Shown here piece after piece: positions 22,668-32,304 of a stretch of DNA of 64,000 bases. The translations under genes and the position numbers were made by a program. The notes beneath the pieces are model-generated. The model searched no databases. It was given only the letters and a program-made list of their open reading frames with translations, and had not been told where the DNA came from. The stretch is from contig JAOHSR010000001.1 of NCBI GenBank assembly GCA_028122735.1, positions 103,798-167,797 of the forward strand, written 5' to 3'. Positions within the stretch are counted from its first letter, which is position 1; each line of letters opens with the position of its first letter. The stretch comes from Flavobacteriales bacterium (GTDB taxonomy: Bacteria; Bacteroidota; Bacteroidia; Flavobacteriales; BACL11).

Positions 22668-23720
22668 TTACTCATTTATTGCTTGGACAACTGCCTTTGG
22701 AGCTTCTTTTCTTGAGCCATCAAAACCATCAATTCCACTAACAGTAGTATATTTGAGAACATATTTCTTACCAGGGTTAATAATCTTATATGCAGACTGG
22801 CACATAAGAGTAGCCTCATGAAAACCACATAGAATTAGTTTTAATTTACCAGGGTAAGTATTTACATCTCCAATAGCAAAAATTCCAGGAATATTAGTTT
22901 GATAGTCATATGTATCAACCTTGATTGCATTTTTTTCAATTTCTAAATCCCAATTTGCAATTGGCCCGAGTTTAGGGGAAAGACCAAAAAGAGGAATGAA
23001 ATGATCCACTTCTATAATTTCTTCATTGCCATTATGTGATATAGTTACGCTTTCTAAACTTGAGTTTCCATTTAATTTTATAATTTCAGCTGGAGTTATA
23101 ATCTTAATCTTATTTTGGTTTTTTAATTCTCTAGCTTTCTCAACAGAGTCAAGGGCACCACGAAATTCATTTCTTCGATGTACTAATGTAACATCTGTAT
23201 TTATATTTGCTAAAAAGATACTCCAGTCTAAGGCAGAGTCTCCTCCTCCAGCTATAACTACTTTTTTATTTCTATAAATTTCAGGGTCTTTAATAATATA
23301 TTCAATACCATTATCTTCAAATAGTTCAAGTTTTTCTAATTGAGGTTTTCTAGGCTCAAAGCTTCCTAAACCTCCAGCAATTGCTACAACAGGAGCTTGG
23401 TGTTGAGTGCCTTTATTTGTAGTTACTGTAAAAATCCCATCATGATCTTTTATTATTTTTTCAGCTCTTTCTCCCAAAGTAAATCCAGGTTCAAATTGTT
23501 TGATTTGCTCAAGGAGCTTATCAGTTAAATCTCCAGCAAGAATTTCAGGGTAAGCAGGTATATCATAAATTGGTTTTTTTGGATATATTTCAGAACATTG
23601 ACCACCAGGCTGAGCAAGCGCATCAATTAAATGACATTTTAGTTTTAAAAGACCTGCTTCAAAAACTGTAAATAAGCCAGTAGGTCCTGCTCCAATGATA
23701 ATAATATCTGTTTTAATCAT
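22668..23720 (-). CDS. Ferredoxin--NADP reductase (thioredoxin-reductase-like flavoprotein)
   Basis: IIIGAGPTGLFTVFEAGLLKLKCHLIDALAQPGGQCSEIYPKKPIYDIPAYPEI; VIAGGGDSALDW. Confidence 0.9.
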   Translation of the reverse strand: MIKTDIIIIGAGPTGLFTVFEAGLLKLKCHLIDALAQPGGQCSEIYPKKPIYDIPAYPEILAGDLTDKLLEQIKQFEPGFTLGERAEKIIKDHDGIFTVTTNKGTQHQAPVVAIAGGLGSFEPRKPQLEKLELFEDNGIEYIIKDPEIYRNKKVVIAGGGDSALDWSIFLANINTDVTLVHRRNEFRGALDSVEKARELKNQNKIKIITPAEIIKLNGNSSLESVTISHNGNEEIIEVDHFIPLFGLSPKLGPIANWDLEIEKNAIKVDTYDYQTNIPGIFAIGDVNTYPGKLKLILCGFHEATLMCQSAYKIINPGKKYVLKYTTVSGIDGFDGSRKEAPKAVVQAINE

Positions 23721-23874
23721 TTACTTAAATTCAAAAATTAATCTGATTGTAAAATTACAAAGCTTTTCATATCTTTTTTTATTTTTAATATCTTTTTATA
23801 ATATTATTTTCATCTTTATTTTTGTAAAAAACTGTTAAAGTAAATTCACTTATCTTTGCACTTAATTTTCATAT

Positions 23875-24228
23875 ATGGCAATAAGAATTACAGAAGATTG
23901 TATTAATTGCGGTGCTTGCGAGCCCGAATGCCCAAACAATGCTATTTACGAAGAGGATCAACCGTGGAAGTTTTCTGATGGAACAGGACTAACTGGTAGT
24001 ATAACCCTGCCTGATGGTTCAGTTACTAATGCAGATACAGAAAATACAGATGGAGGTTTTTCAGAGGATATATATTTTATTGCTACTGATAAGTGTACTG
24101 AATGTAAAGGATTTCATGACGAGCCTCAATGCGCTGCTGTTTGTCCAGTTGATTGCTGCCTTCCAGATGAAGAAAATGTTGAGACTGAAGAAGAATTATT
24201 AGCTAAAAAAGAGTGGATGCATATTTAG
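23875..24228 (+). CDS. 4Fe-4S dicluster ferredoxin
   Basis: [19 protein letters not shown] and [22 protein letters not shown]. Confidence 0.93.
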   Translation: MAIRITEDCINCGACEPECPNNAIYEEDQPWKFSDGTGLTGSITLPDGSVTNADTENTDGGFSEDIYFIATDKCTECKGFHDEPQCAAVCPVDCCLPDEENVETEEELLAKKEWMHI

Positions 24229-24230
24229 GT

Positions 24231-24833
24231 TTATCCATTTATAGATACGACTTCCTTAATTTCTTCTCCTAATTTTTGTTTTAATAAAGACTCAATACCG
24301 TGTTTTAAAGTAGCTGTTGAAGAAGGACAACCACTACAAGCCCCTTTTAGAATTACTTTAACTATTCCATTTGAAAATGAATCAAATTCTATTGCACCTC
24401 CATCACCTTCTACTGCAGGCTTAATATATTCATTTAGTAAGCCTATAATGTCCTGTTCAATTTCAGAATATATCACATTCTTTTTTTCTGGGTCTATATC
24501 TTTTTTTTCTGAGATTTTTTTTTCTTTTTCTATCTCAATATTTTCAGTATAATTTTGAATATCATCCTCATTTAATATTTTAGTAATAAAATTTCTTAAT
24601 TCTAAAATTATCTCTCCCCATTCAATATTATTTGTTTTTTTTATTGAGATGAAGTTAGAGCTCAAAAAAATACTTTCTACAAATGGTAACGAAAAAATCT
24701 TTTGAACCATAGGGATTTTTTTTGCTTCAGATGGTTTAAGAAATTCAAGACTCTTGTCTGCTAACATTCTATTTGAAACAAATTTCATTACTTCAGGGTT
24801 GGGAGTGCTTTCCGCGTAGATACTGTAAAACAT
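24231..24833 (-). CDS. Nfu-type Fe-S scaffold protein (Nfu N-terminal + NifU C-terminal domains)
   Basis: N-term ESTPNPEVMKFVSNR; C-term GACSGCPSSTATLKHGIESLLKQK. Confidence 0.92.
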   Translation of the reverse strand: MFYSIYAESTPNPEVMKFVSNRMLADKSLEFLKPSEAKKIPMVQKIFSLPFVESIFLSSNFISIKKTNNIEWGEIILELRNFITKILNEDDIQNYTENIEIEKEKKISEKKDIDPEKKNVIYSEIEQDIIGLLNEYIKPAVEGDGGAIEFDSFSNGIVKVILKGACSGCPSSTATLKHGIESLLKQKLGEEIKEVVSING

Positions 24834-24870
24834 AATTTATATTTTTACAAAAATACAAACTCATCATATT

Positions 24871-25383
24871 ATGCCATTAATAAAATCAATAAATAATATT
24901 ACTCCAAAAATTTTAGAAGGGGTTTTTTTAGCAGATAATGCTGTTGTTATCGGTGATGTAATTATTGGAAAACAATCTAGTGTGTGGTATAATACCGTTA
25001 TCAGAGGAGATGTTAACTCTATTATTATAGGCAATAGCGTAAATATACAAGATGGTGTTGTAGTTCATTGTACTTATAAGGAAACTAAGACAATTATTGG
25101 AGATAATGTTTCTATTGGTCATAATGCTATTATACACGGCTGTGAAATAAAAAATAATGTATTAATTGGAATGGGAGCAATAATTATGGACGATGTTATA
25201 ATAGAAGAAAATTCTATAATTGCAGCTGGAGCAATACTTACAAAAGGCACTTATGTTAAATCGGGTTCTCTTTTTGCGGGTGTACCAGCTAAATTTAAAC
25301 GTAGCTTGTCAAAACAAGAAATTGATAATAGTATTATCAAAACAGCAGAAAACTATAAGAAATATTTGTCTTGGTATAATTAG
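24871..25383 (+). CDS. Gamma-carbonic anhydrase family protein (left-handed beta-helix)
   Basis: SSVWYNTVIRGDVNSIIIGNSVNIQDGVVVHC...IGHNAIIHGCEI. Confidence 0.9.
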   Translation: MPLIKSINNITPKILEGVFLADNAVVIGDVIIGKQSSVWYNTVIRGDVNSIIIGNSVNIQDGVVVHCTYKETKTIIGDNVSIGHNAIIHGCEIKNNVLIGMGAIIMDDVIIEENSIIAAGAILTKGTYVKSGSLFAGVPAKFKRSLSKQEIDNSIIKTAENYKKYLSWYN

Positions 25384-26183
25384 TTTGATTTCCAAATATC
25401 TTTTTCTTCTAAACTTATATTCTCTTTGAAAAAAATATTTGCACTTTTAGAAAAAGATTCTGTAAAATTTGAAATAATGAAATTAAATTTAGGATTATTG
25501 GCTTGATTTAATAGTTTTAATTTACTGAGTTCTTTTTTAATATGTTCAGCAACAATTTCTGATGCATCAATAACATCAATCTTATTATAAAAGCTTTTTA
25601 TTTCATTTTGAATTAACGGGTAGTGGGTACATGCCAGAACAAGAGCATCAATTTTATCTAACTTTTTATCATTTAAGTAATTTTTGATGATAGTAGAACT
25701 TATTTCTTGATTAAAAAAACCTTCTTCAATCATTGGGGCTAATAATGGCGTCTCTAATGAAGCAATTTCTAATGTAGTCTCTTTCTCTGATAGTTTTCTT
25801 TTGTAAACTCCAGATTGTATTGTTGCTTTTGTGCCAATAACGCCTATTTTTTTATTAAAATATTTTTTTGATATAAAACTAACTATAGGATCAATTACAT
25901 TATAAATAGGAATAGAATTAATATTTTTTTTAATGTGATAATATGCTGCTGAAGAGGCAGAGTTACAAGCAATAATAATGGCTTTGCAATTATTATTTTT
26001 TAAAAAATCAGCAATTTTAAGGCTGTAATCTTTTATAGCTTGCTCAGATTTTTCGCCATAGGGTAAATGTTTTGTGTCTCCAAAATAAATTAAACTTTCA
26101 TTTGGAAGTTTAATTTTTATGGCATGAGCAATTGTAAGACCTCCAATTCCAGAATCAAATATACCTATAGGGTTCTTAGACAT
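25380..26183 (-). CDS. murI: Glutamate racemase
   Basis: PIGIFDSGIGGLTIAHAI, IIIACNSASSAAY, LACTHYPLI. Confidence 0.96.
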   Translation of the reverse strand: MSKNPIGIFDSGIGGLTIAHAIKIKLPNESLIYFGDTKHLPYGEKSEQAIKDYSLKIADFLKNNNCKAIIIACNSASSAAYYHIKKNINSIPIYNVIDPIVSFISKKYFNKKIGVIGTKATIQSGVYKRKLSEKETTLEIASLETPLLAPMIEEGFFNQEISSTIIKNYLNDKKLDKIDALVLACTHYPLIQNEIKSFYNKIDVIDASEIVAEHIKKELSKLKLLNQANNPKFNFIISNFTESFSKSANIFFKENISLEEKDIWKSN

Positions 26184-26196
26184 GACTTAAAGATAT

Positions 26197-26222
26197 AAAA
26201 AAAGCATCACTAGGATGCTTTT
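26197..26222 (-). terminator. Rho-independent terminator downstream of the bamA-ompH unit
   Basis: aaaagcatc-acta-ggatgctttt hairpin; T-run on minus strand. Confidence 0.7.
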
Positions 26223-26229
26223 AAGTACT

Positions 26230-26727
26230 TTAAAGTTTAAGCTTTATCTTGACCTTATCAAGGATATTTTCACTTTCTTTTACATACAGAATACTTCCGA
26301 CACTCTTGTCAAAAATATATGTATAGTCTCCTTCGCTTGCAACATCTTCTATTGCTTGACGGGCTTTTTGTAATATAGGCTCTAAGAGCTCTTGCTCTTT
26401 TGATTGTAATGCCTGTTGTGCATTCTGCTGAAAAGACTGTATTCTTTGTTCAAGACCTGTTATTTCTGTTACCTTATCTTGTTTTACTAAATCCGTATAT
26501 GTAGCTTCATTTGCTTGGTACTCTTGAACACTTTGTTGGTATTCGGCAGTCATTGCTTGCAATTGAGATTCTAAACTTTTAGCAAAGGTTTGAACTTCTT
26601 CTTCAGCTGTTTTTCTTTCAGGCATTAACAGTAATAACTCTTGTGAATCAATGTAGCCAAACTTATTTTGTGAGAATGAACTGATTGAAATTAAAAATGT
26701 TAAGCTTAGTAATAATATTTTTTTCAT
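26230..26727 (-). CDS. OmpH/Skp family periplasmic chaperone
   Basis: Signal peptide, KFGYIDSQELLLLMPERKTAEEEVQ, coiled coil; adjacent to bamA. Confidence 0.9.
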   Translation of the reverse strand: MKKILLLSLTFLISISSFSQNKFGYIDSQELLLLMPERKTAEEEVQTFAKSLESQLQAMTAEYQQSVQEYQANEATYTDLVKQDKVTEITGLEQRIQSFQQNAQQALQSKEQELLEPILQKARQAIEDVASEGDYTYIFDKSVGSILYVKESENILDKVKIKLKL

Positions 26728-26743
26728 TTTTGTTTTTATTAAA

Positions 26744-27253
26744 TTAATATCCTAGTAACTCTAGTATTTTATCACTCTTATCAAGGTTAGAATTTGTATA
26801 AAGCATTATTAAATCACTTGAACTATCAAAGATAACAGCATATTTGTTGTTAGTTGCTAACTGTTGTACAGCATTATATATTTTATCTTGAATGGGTTTT
26901 ACTAACTCTTGTCTTTTTATATATAAATCCCCCTGAGGAGCAAAGTATTTTTTTTGTAAATCTTTTGCTTCTTTCTCTTTACTCATAATTGCTTCTTCAC
27001 GTTTATTTTTCATAGGTTCAGTAAGAAGAACTTGTTCTTGTTGATAAGCGCGATACATAGCATCAACATCAGCATATTTTATCTCAATTTCTTTTTGCCA
27101 CTCCGTAGATAATGCATCAAGCTTATCTTGTGCTTGTTTGAATTCTGGAATTTTATTTAAAATATAGTCAGTATCAATATAAGCGAACTTTTGTGCATAA
27201 CTGTCAAAAGAGATAAATAGTAGAGTACTAACTAAGAATAATATTTTTTTCAT
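26744..27253 (-). CDS. OmpH/Skp family periplasmic chaperone
   Basis: KFAYIDTDYILNKIPEFKQAQDKLDAL, coiled coil; tandem paralogue. Confidence 0.9.
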   Translation of the reverse strand: MKKILFLVSTLLFISFDSYAQKFAYIDTDYILNKIPEFKQAQDKLDALSTEWQKEIEIKYADVDAMYRAYQQEQVLLTEPMKNKREEAIMSKEKEAKDLQKKYFAPQGDLYIKRQELVKPIQDKIYNAVQQLATNNKYAVIFDSSSDLIMLYTNSNLDKSDKILELLGY

Positions 27254-27266
27254 TTTGCAAATTTAG

Positions 27267-29801
27267 TTAAAAATTTTGTCCTATTGAGAAATGAAACTGG
27301 CCACCATTAGCATCTGGATTTCCTATTATTTCGTCTAATCCCCAACCATAATCTAATCCCATCATACCAATCATAGGAAGCATTATTTTAACCCCAATAC
27401 CTACACTCCTTTTAATCCCAAAAGGATTGAAATTATCAAAGTCTTCCCAAGCATTTCCAGCTTCTAAAAATGCCAATGCATACATGGTTGATGTTGGATT
27501 TAAACTTAACGCATATCTTATCTCAGCAGTGTATTTGTTGTAAATTGTAGCACCTGTTTGAGGTGAAAGAGAATTATTTGAATACCCTCTTAAAGCTACT
27601 AGTTCTCTACCGTCATTCATATACCCCATTCCACTTAACCCATCCCCACCAACATAAAACCTTTCAAATGGTGAAATTCCAAGTTGATCATTGTAGCCCC
27701 CAAGAAAACCAAATTCTGTTTTAGTAGCAAGAATGAGTTTTTCAGTAAATGGAGAAAACCATGTAGCTTTAAATTTCCATTTATAATATTCAACCCACTT
27801 ATATTTTTCTTGATCAGTTAAGGATGAATAATCATCCACATTATCAAACATTGAATAAGGGGGTGATAGCTTTATTGATAACAAGAAATTAGAACCTTGT
27901 CTTGGATAATTCAATTGATCAACTGAATTCCTACCAAGATTAATTTGATAATTTACATTGTTAGATTCACCATTCCTAAAAGAGAAGAATGATTGAGAGT
28001 TACTCAATTTGTACTGAATAAAATTAAGTCCGTTATATAATGTGAAATAATCATCAGGATTTTTTAATCTTTTACCAATGCCTAGTGAAAGACCAGAAAC
28101 TTGGATTTCTTGTCTCTCATCACCAGTTTGCCCATTTGAAGAAACAGATTTAGAAAGAGAAACTGATAGCGATGTAGGTTTTTTACCACCCAACCAAGGC
28201 TCTGTAAAAGACATCATATAATTCTGATAATAAGCTCCATTTGACCTTGCTGTTAAAGACAATCTCTGTCCATCACCAGATGGAAGTGGTCTCCACTTAC
28301 TTCCATTAAAAATATTTCTCGAAGAAAAATTATTAAAAGTAAGGCCTAAAGAACCAACCACTCTTCCTCCTCCCCAGCCTCCTTGAAGTTGGATTTGATC
28401 AGAAGATTTTTCAGAAACTATATACGTTACATCTACCTCATTTCTTGCTGGATTTGGATCTATTTTCACATCGAATGCTTCTGGATCAAAATATTGCATT
28501 TGAGCTAACTCCCTTTGAGAACGCATTATATCAGAACGTTTAAATAAATCCCCAGGTCTTGTTCTGAGCTCTCGCATAATTACATGATCTTGTGTTTTTG
28601 TATTTCCTTGTACACTTATTTTATTTAAGCGAGCTTGCTCTCCTTCATAAAGTCTTACCTCTATATCAATGGTGTTATTATTTGTTGCTATTTCTACAGG
28701 AGTTGCGTTAAAGAAAAGATATCCATCATTTAAGTATAATGAACTAATGTCGGTTCCCTCTTGACTACCAAATAATCTAGAGTCTAAAATGGATTGATTA
28801 AACACCTCTCCTTTGTCAATTCCTAATTGTGAACTTAATTGTTCATTTGTATATCTTGTGTTTCCAATAAAACTAATATCTCCAAAAAGATATGGTTCTC
28901 CTTCTTCTAAAGTTATTTCTATTGTTATTGTATTATCTTCATTTAGATAAGTTGTGTCATTAATAATTTTAGCATCACGGTATCCCTTATTGTTATATTC
29001 TTCTATTATATTATTCTTATCATCTTCATAATTAGAATTTATAAATTTAGAAACTTTAAAAAACCTCCATTTGTTTTTAACTTTGGTTTCCTTCATGCTT
29101 TTCTTTAATCTTTTATTGCTTATAGCATATACTGTGTCTTTATTATTGAAAAAAGATTTGTTAGTGTTTACAATTTCTTTTCTTCCATAAACGATAATAT
29201 CTTTAATCTTAACTTTATCATATTTATTAATATCAAAAATTAAGATTGAGGCATTTGCAGATGTTGAATCTTTTGCGACGATATGCTTTACACTAACATT
29301 TAAATATCCTTTATCAGTATAAAACTTTCTAATCTTATTTACACTATTTTTAATTAAGTTTTGAGTTAAAACTTTTCCTCTCATTAATTTCAGATCATCT
29401 TTTAATGTCGTAATATTTGATTTACTGATATCACCTTTAAACTTAAATTTGGATAATCTTGGATACTCTTTTAGAATAATATTTAAATAGATTGAATCAT
29501 TTATAATTTTATCATACTCAATTTTTATATCTGAAAATAGATTTTGTTTCCAAAGTTTGTTAATGGCAATGCTTATGTCATTTCCTGGAATAGAAATGAT
29601 TTGATTTATTTTTAATGCTGATATATCAGTTATTGTAGACTTACTTAAAAATTTAATCCCTTTTATAGAAATATCAGCAAGAATATAATCTTTAGGCTGA
29701 GTATAATCAATAGGATCAGTATTAACTATACTATCTTGAGCATTAATAAAATGATTGCTAAAAATCATTACTAGAAATATCAATAATAATTTTATCTTCA
29801 T
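27267..29801 (-). CDS. bamA: Outer membrane protein assembly factor BamA (multiple POTRA domains)
   Basis: Successive POTRA repeats, VQGNTKTQDHVIMRELRTRPGDLFKRSDIMRSQRELAQMQYFD, Omp85 barrel with ALRGYSNNSLS. Confidence 0.95.
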   Translation of the reverse strand: MKIKLLLIFLVMIFSNHFINAQDSIVNTDPIDYTQPKDYILADISIKGIKFLSKSTITDISALKINQIISIPGNDISIAINKLWKQNLFSDIKIEYDKIINDSIYLNIILKEYPRLSKFKFKGDISKSNITTLKDDLKLMRGKVLTQNLIKNSVNKIRKFYTDKGYLNVSVKHIVAKDSTSANASILIFDINKYDKVKIKDIIVYGRKEIVNTNKSFFNNKDTVYAISNKRLKKSMKETKVKNKWRFFKVSKFINSNYEDDKNNIIEEYNNKGYRDAKIINDTTYLNEDNTITIEITLEEGEPYLFGDISFIGNTRYTNEQLSSQLGIDKGEVFNQSILDSRLFGSQEGTDISSLYLNDGYLFFNATPVEIATNNNTIDIEVRLYEGEQARLNKISVQGNTKTQDHVIMRELRTRPGDLFKRSDIMRSQRELAQMQYFDPEAFDVKIDPNPARNEVDVTYIVSEKSSDQIQLQGGWGGGRVVGSLGLTFNNFSSRNIFNGSKWRPLPSGDGQRLSLTARSNGAYYQNYMMSFTEPWLGGKKPTSLSVSLSKSVSSNGQTGDERQEIQVSGLSLGIGKRLKNPDDYFTLYNGLNFIQYKLSNSQSFFSFRNGESNNVNYQINLGRNSVDQLNYPRQGSNFLLSIKLSPPYSMFDNVDDYSSLTDQEKYKWVEYYKWKFKATWFSPFTEKLILATKTEFGFLGGYNDQLGISPFERFYVGGDGLSGMGYMNDGRELVALRGYSNNSLSPQTGATIYNKYTAEIRYALSLNPTSTMYALAFLEAGNAWEDFDNFNPFGIKRSVGIGVKIMLPMIGMMGLDYGWGLDEIIGNPDANGGQFHFSIGQNF

Positions 29802-30518
29802 TTATATTGTAGTTGTTTTTCCAAATCTTCTTTCTCTATTTTGATACTCAATTATTGCTTCTTTTAAATCCTCTTTTCTAAAATCTGGCCATTTTTTTTC
29901 TGTAAAATAAAGTTCAGAATATGCTATTTGCCAAAGCATGAAGTTGCTAATTCTTTTCTCTCCACTTGTTCTAATTAAAAGTTCAGGATCAGGAACGTTA
30001 TTTGTGGATAGATATTGTAGGAAAATATCCTCAGAAAAATTTTCTGAAGTAACCTCTTGCTGTAATATTTTTTTTATGGCATTAATTATCTCCCATTTTC
30101 CACTGTAACTTAGAGCTAATATTAATGTCATTCCAGTGTTATCTTTTGTTTTTTTAATTGATTCAGCAAGTTCTTTTTGACATTTTAAAGGTAATTGTGA
30201 AATATCTCCTATTGTTTTTAAGGAAATATTGTTTTTTATAAGATCTTTTGTTTCGTTATTTATTGCTTTTATTAAAAGTGTCATTAATGCATTTACTTCA
30301 GATTTTGGTCTTTTCCAATTTTCTGTTGAAAATGCAAATAATGTTAAGAATTCAACTCCATATTCAACAGCACCTTCGATTGTATCTCTCACAGATTTAA
30401 TCCCTTGATTATGTCCAAAAACTCTTTTTTTTCCGCGTTCCTTTGCCCAACGTCCATTGCCATCCATTGTAATGGCTATGTGTTTGGGAATATTTAGTTT
30501 GTTTATTAATTCTGACAT
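29802..30518 (-). CDS. uppS: Isoprenyl transferase (undecaprenyl diphosphate synthase)
   Basis: HIAITMDGNGRWAKERGKKRVFGHNQG; FAFSTENWKRP; ELLIRTSGEKRISNFMLWQIAYSELYF. Confidence 0.96.
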   Translation of the reverse strand: MSELINKLNIPKHIAITMDGNGRWAKERGKKRVFGHNQGIKSVRDTIEGAVEYGVEFLTLFAFSTENWKRPKSEVNALMTLLIKAINNETKDLIKNNISLKTIGDISQLPLKCQKELAESIKKTKDNTGMTLILALSYSGKWEIINAIKKILQQEVTSENFSEDIFLQYLSTNNVPDPELLIRTSGEKRISNFMLWQIAYSELYFTEKKWPDFRKEDLKEAIIEYQNRERRFGKTTTI

Positions 30519-30534
30519 TTAAATTTGGCACCTA

Positions 30535-31365
30535 TTATTCGTAATTACAACCATTTGTGTCATTATTTAATCTAAACGAGATAGTAATTCCACTATAATA
30601 GTACCAGTCATCTTTTAACTCATTACCCCTTTGTTCATCTTTACTATGAGTATATGTAGGGTCAGACATTTCTATATTTGAAGCTCCAAATTCAGTTGGT
30701 GTTCCAGGATATGTAGTGCTTACATCATCTAAATAGTCGGTATATGTTTTTCGTGCACTAAAGGAAAAAATGATATTGAGGTTGTCATTTAGTGAGATTT
30801 TTACCCCTCCCCCCATTGGAATTGCAATCTGTGTTCTAGAATATTTCTTTCTATCTGGATATGCTGTAGTTCCCTGTCCTTCTGTTCCAAGCGGCTGGAG
30901 ATCTACCCATTGACCATTGGAGTTTTCAGCTTGAGGATTAAAGTTATATATTGATATTCCACTAAAAATAAAAGGTGTCCAATCATATAACACACTTCCC
31001 ACTTCATAAGGAAGAAAGTTAAATTCAATTTGGGATGAAAGCTCTTGGATTGAGCTTTTAAAATGTAGTCCTCTATCTAAGCGGATAATATCATCTGATT
31101 CTCTGTCATCAGCATCGATTTTTAGTAGTGAAATTTCTGCTTTTAATGAAAATCTCCTATCAATATTTCTTCTTATTGTAAAGCTTGCAGCCGGATTTGC
31201 AGAATTGAAGTGATTACTATTTAAATCACCTGTATAATAAGAAAGACCACCTTTAATTCCAAGCTCAGTATTTGGTTTGAAAAGTTGAGAAGATACAGTT
31301 TTTGGAAAAAAACAAATACATATTAATAGCAAAGTTGATTTAAGTACATGATTTAATTCAGTCAT
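30535..31365 (-). CDS. DUF6089-like outer-membrane beta-barrel protein
   Basis: LGIKGGLSYYTGDLNSNHFNSANPAASFTIRRNIDRRFSLKAEI; position between uppS and nadK. Confidence 0.8.
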   Translation of the reverse strand: MTELNHVLKSTLLLICICFFPKTVSSQLFKPNTELGIKGGLSYYTGDLNSNHFNSANPAASFTIRRNIDRRFSLKAEISLLKIDADDRESDDIIRLDRGLHFKSSIQELSSQIEFNFLPYEVGSVLYDWTPFIFSGISIYNFNPQAENSNGQWVDLQPLGTEGQGTTAYPDRKKYSRTQIAIPMGGGVKISLNDNLNIIFSFSARKTYTDYLDDVSTTYPGTPTEFGASNIEMSDPTYTHSKDEQRGNELKDDWYYYSGITISFRLNNDTNGCNYE

Positions 31366-31425
31366 TTTCTTATAAGGAAGATGTTTTACAAATATAATTT
31401 TTATCGATTGTTTTATAAAGAATTA

Positions 31426-32304
31426 TTAATTTCTTTTATCACTTCCCCACATTAATTTACTTCTAATAGTAGATGTAAACGTATTTCCTTGGGGTTCAAT
31501 TAAATTTATTCTAAAATTGGCTTTTTTTATTGTTAGCTCTTCTGATGAGTCAAATGCTCTAGAACAGGAGTCTAAAGCAACAAGAGCTAATTGATCTCTA
31601 TCTTCAACTTTTAGCTTTATAATACTATTGTCATTAATAATTATCGGCCTTACATTTAAATTATGAGGAGCAATTGGAGTTATGATAATGTTGTTTGTTC
31701 CAGGAGAAATTATTGGACCACCACAACTTAGAGAATATCCGGTAGAGCCTGTAGGAGTAGAGATTATTAAACCATCTGCCCAATACGTATTTAAAAATTC
31801 GTCATCTACAAAAGTGTCAATTTTCACCATTGAAGAGGTGTCTTTTTTTAACACAGCAACTTCATTAAGAGCAAAGTTTTTGTTTTTAAAAAGATTATTT
31901 GTTGATGAAAGAGTGAGTAGTGTACGTCTATTAATATTATAGTTGTTAGCTAAAACATCATTAACCGCTTTATCAATTTGATCAGGCGCTACACTCGAGA
32001 TAAAACCAAGTCTTCCTGTATTAATTCCTAATATAGGAATGTTACTATCTCTTACATATGATACTGCATTAAGTAGTGTTCCGTCACCACCAATACTAAA
32101 TAAAACATCTGCTTTGTTTTTTAAATCATCATGGTTGGTAAATGTGAAAACATCATTTTTAAAGCGCAATCTATCTTCGAGATAATTATAGAAAAATTGT
32201 TCTACATAAATTTTTACATTTTCAGCTTCTAATTTATTAATTAGATGTTGAATGTATTTGTTGAAATTTTCAGAAAAATTTGTTCCAAAAAGTGCTATTT
32301 TCAT
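31426..32304 (-). CDS. nadK: NAD kinase
   Basis: LFSIGGDGTLLNAV, NTGRLGFIS, TPTGSTGYSLSCGGPI. Confidence 0.96.
   Translation of the reverse strand: MKIALFGTNFSENFNKYIQHLINKLEAENVKIYVEQFFYNYLEDRLRFKNDVFTFTNHDDLKNKADVLFSIGGDGTLLNAVSYVRDSNIPILGINTGRLGFISSVAPDQIDKAVNDVLANNYNINRRTLLTLSSTNNLFKNKNFALNEVAVLKKDTSSMVKIDTFVDDEFLNTYWADGLIISTPTGSTGYSLSCGGPIISPGTNNIIITPIAPHNLNVRPIIINDNSIIKLKVEDRDQLALVALDSCSRAFDSSEELTIKKANFRINLIEPQGNTFTSTIRSKLMWGSDKRN

Noticed and set aside
26230-27253. Two adjacent OmpH-like genes as a recent tandem duplication or assembly artefact
   Set aside because: Protein sequences are clearly diverged; tandem ompH genes next to bamA are common in Bacteroidota.
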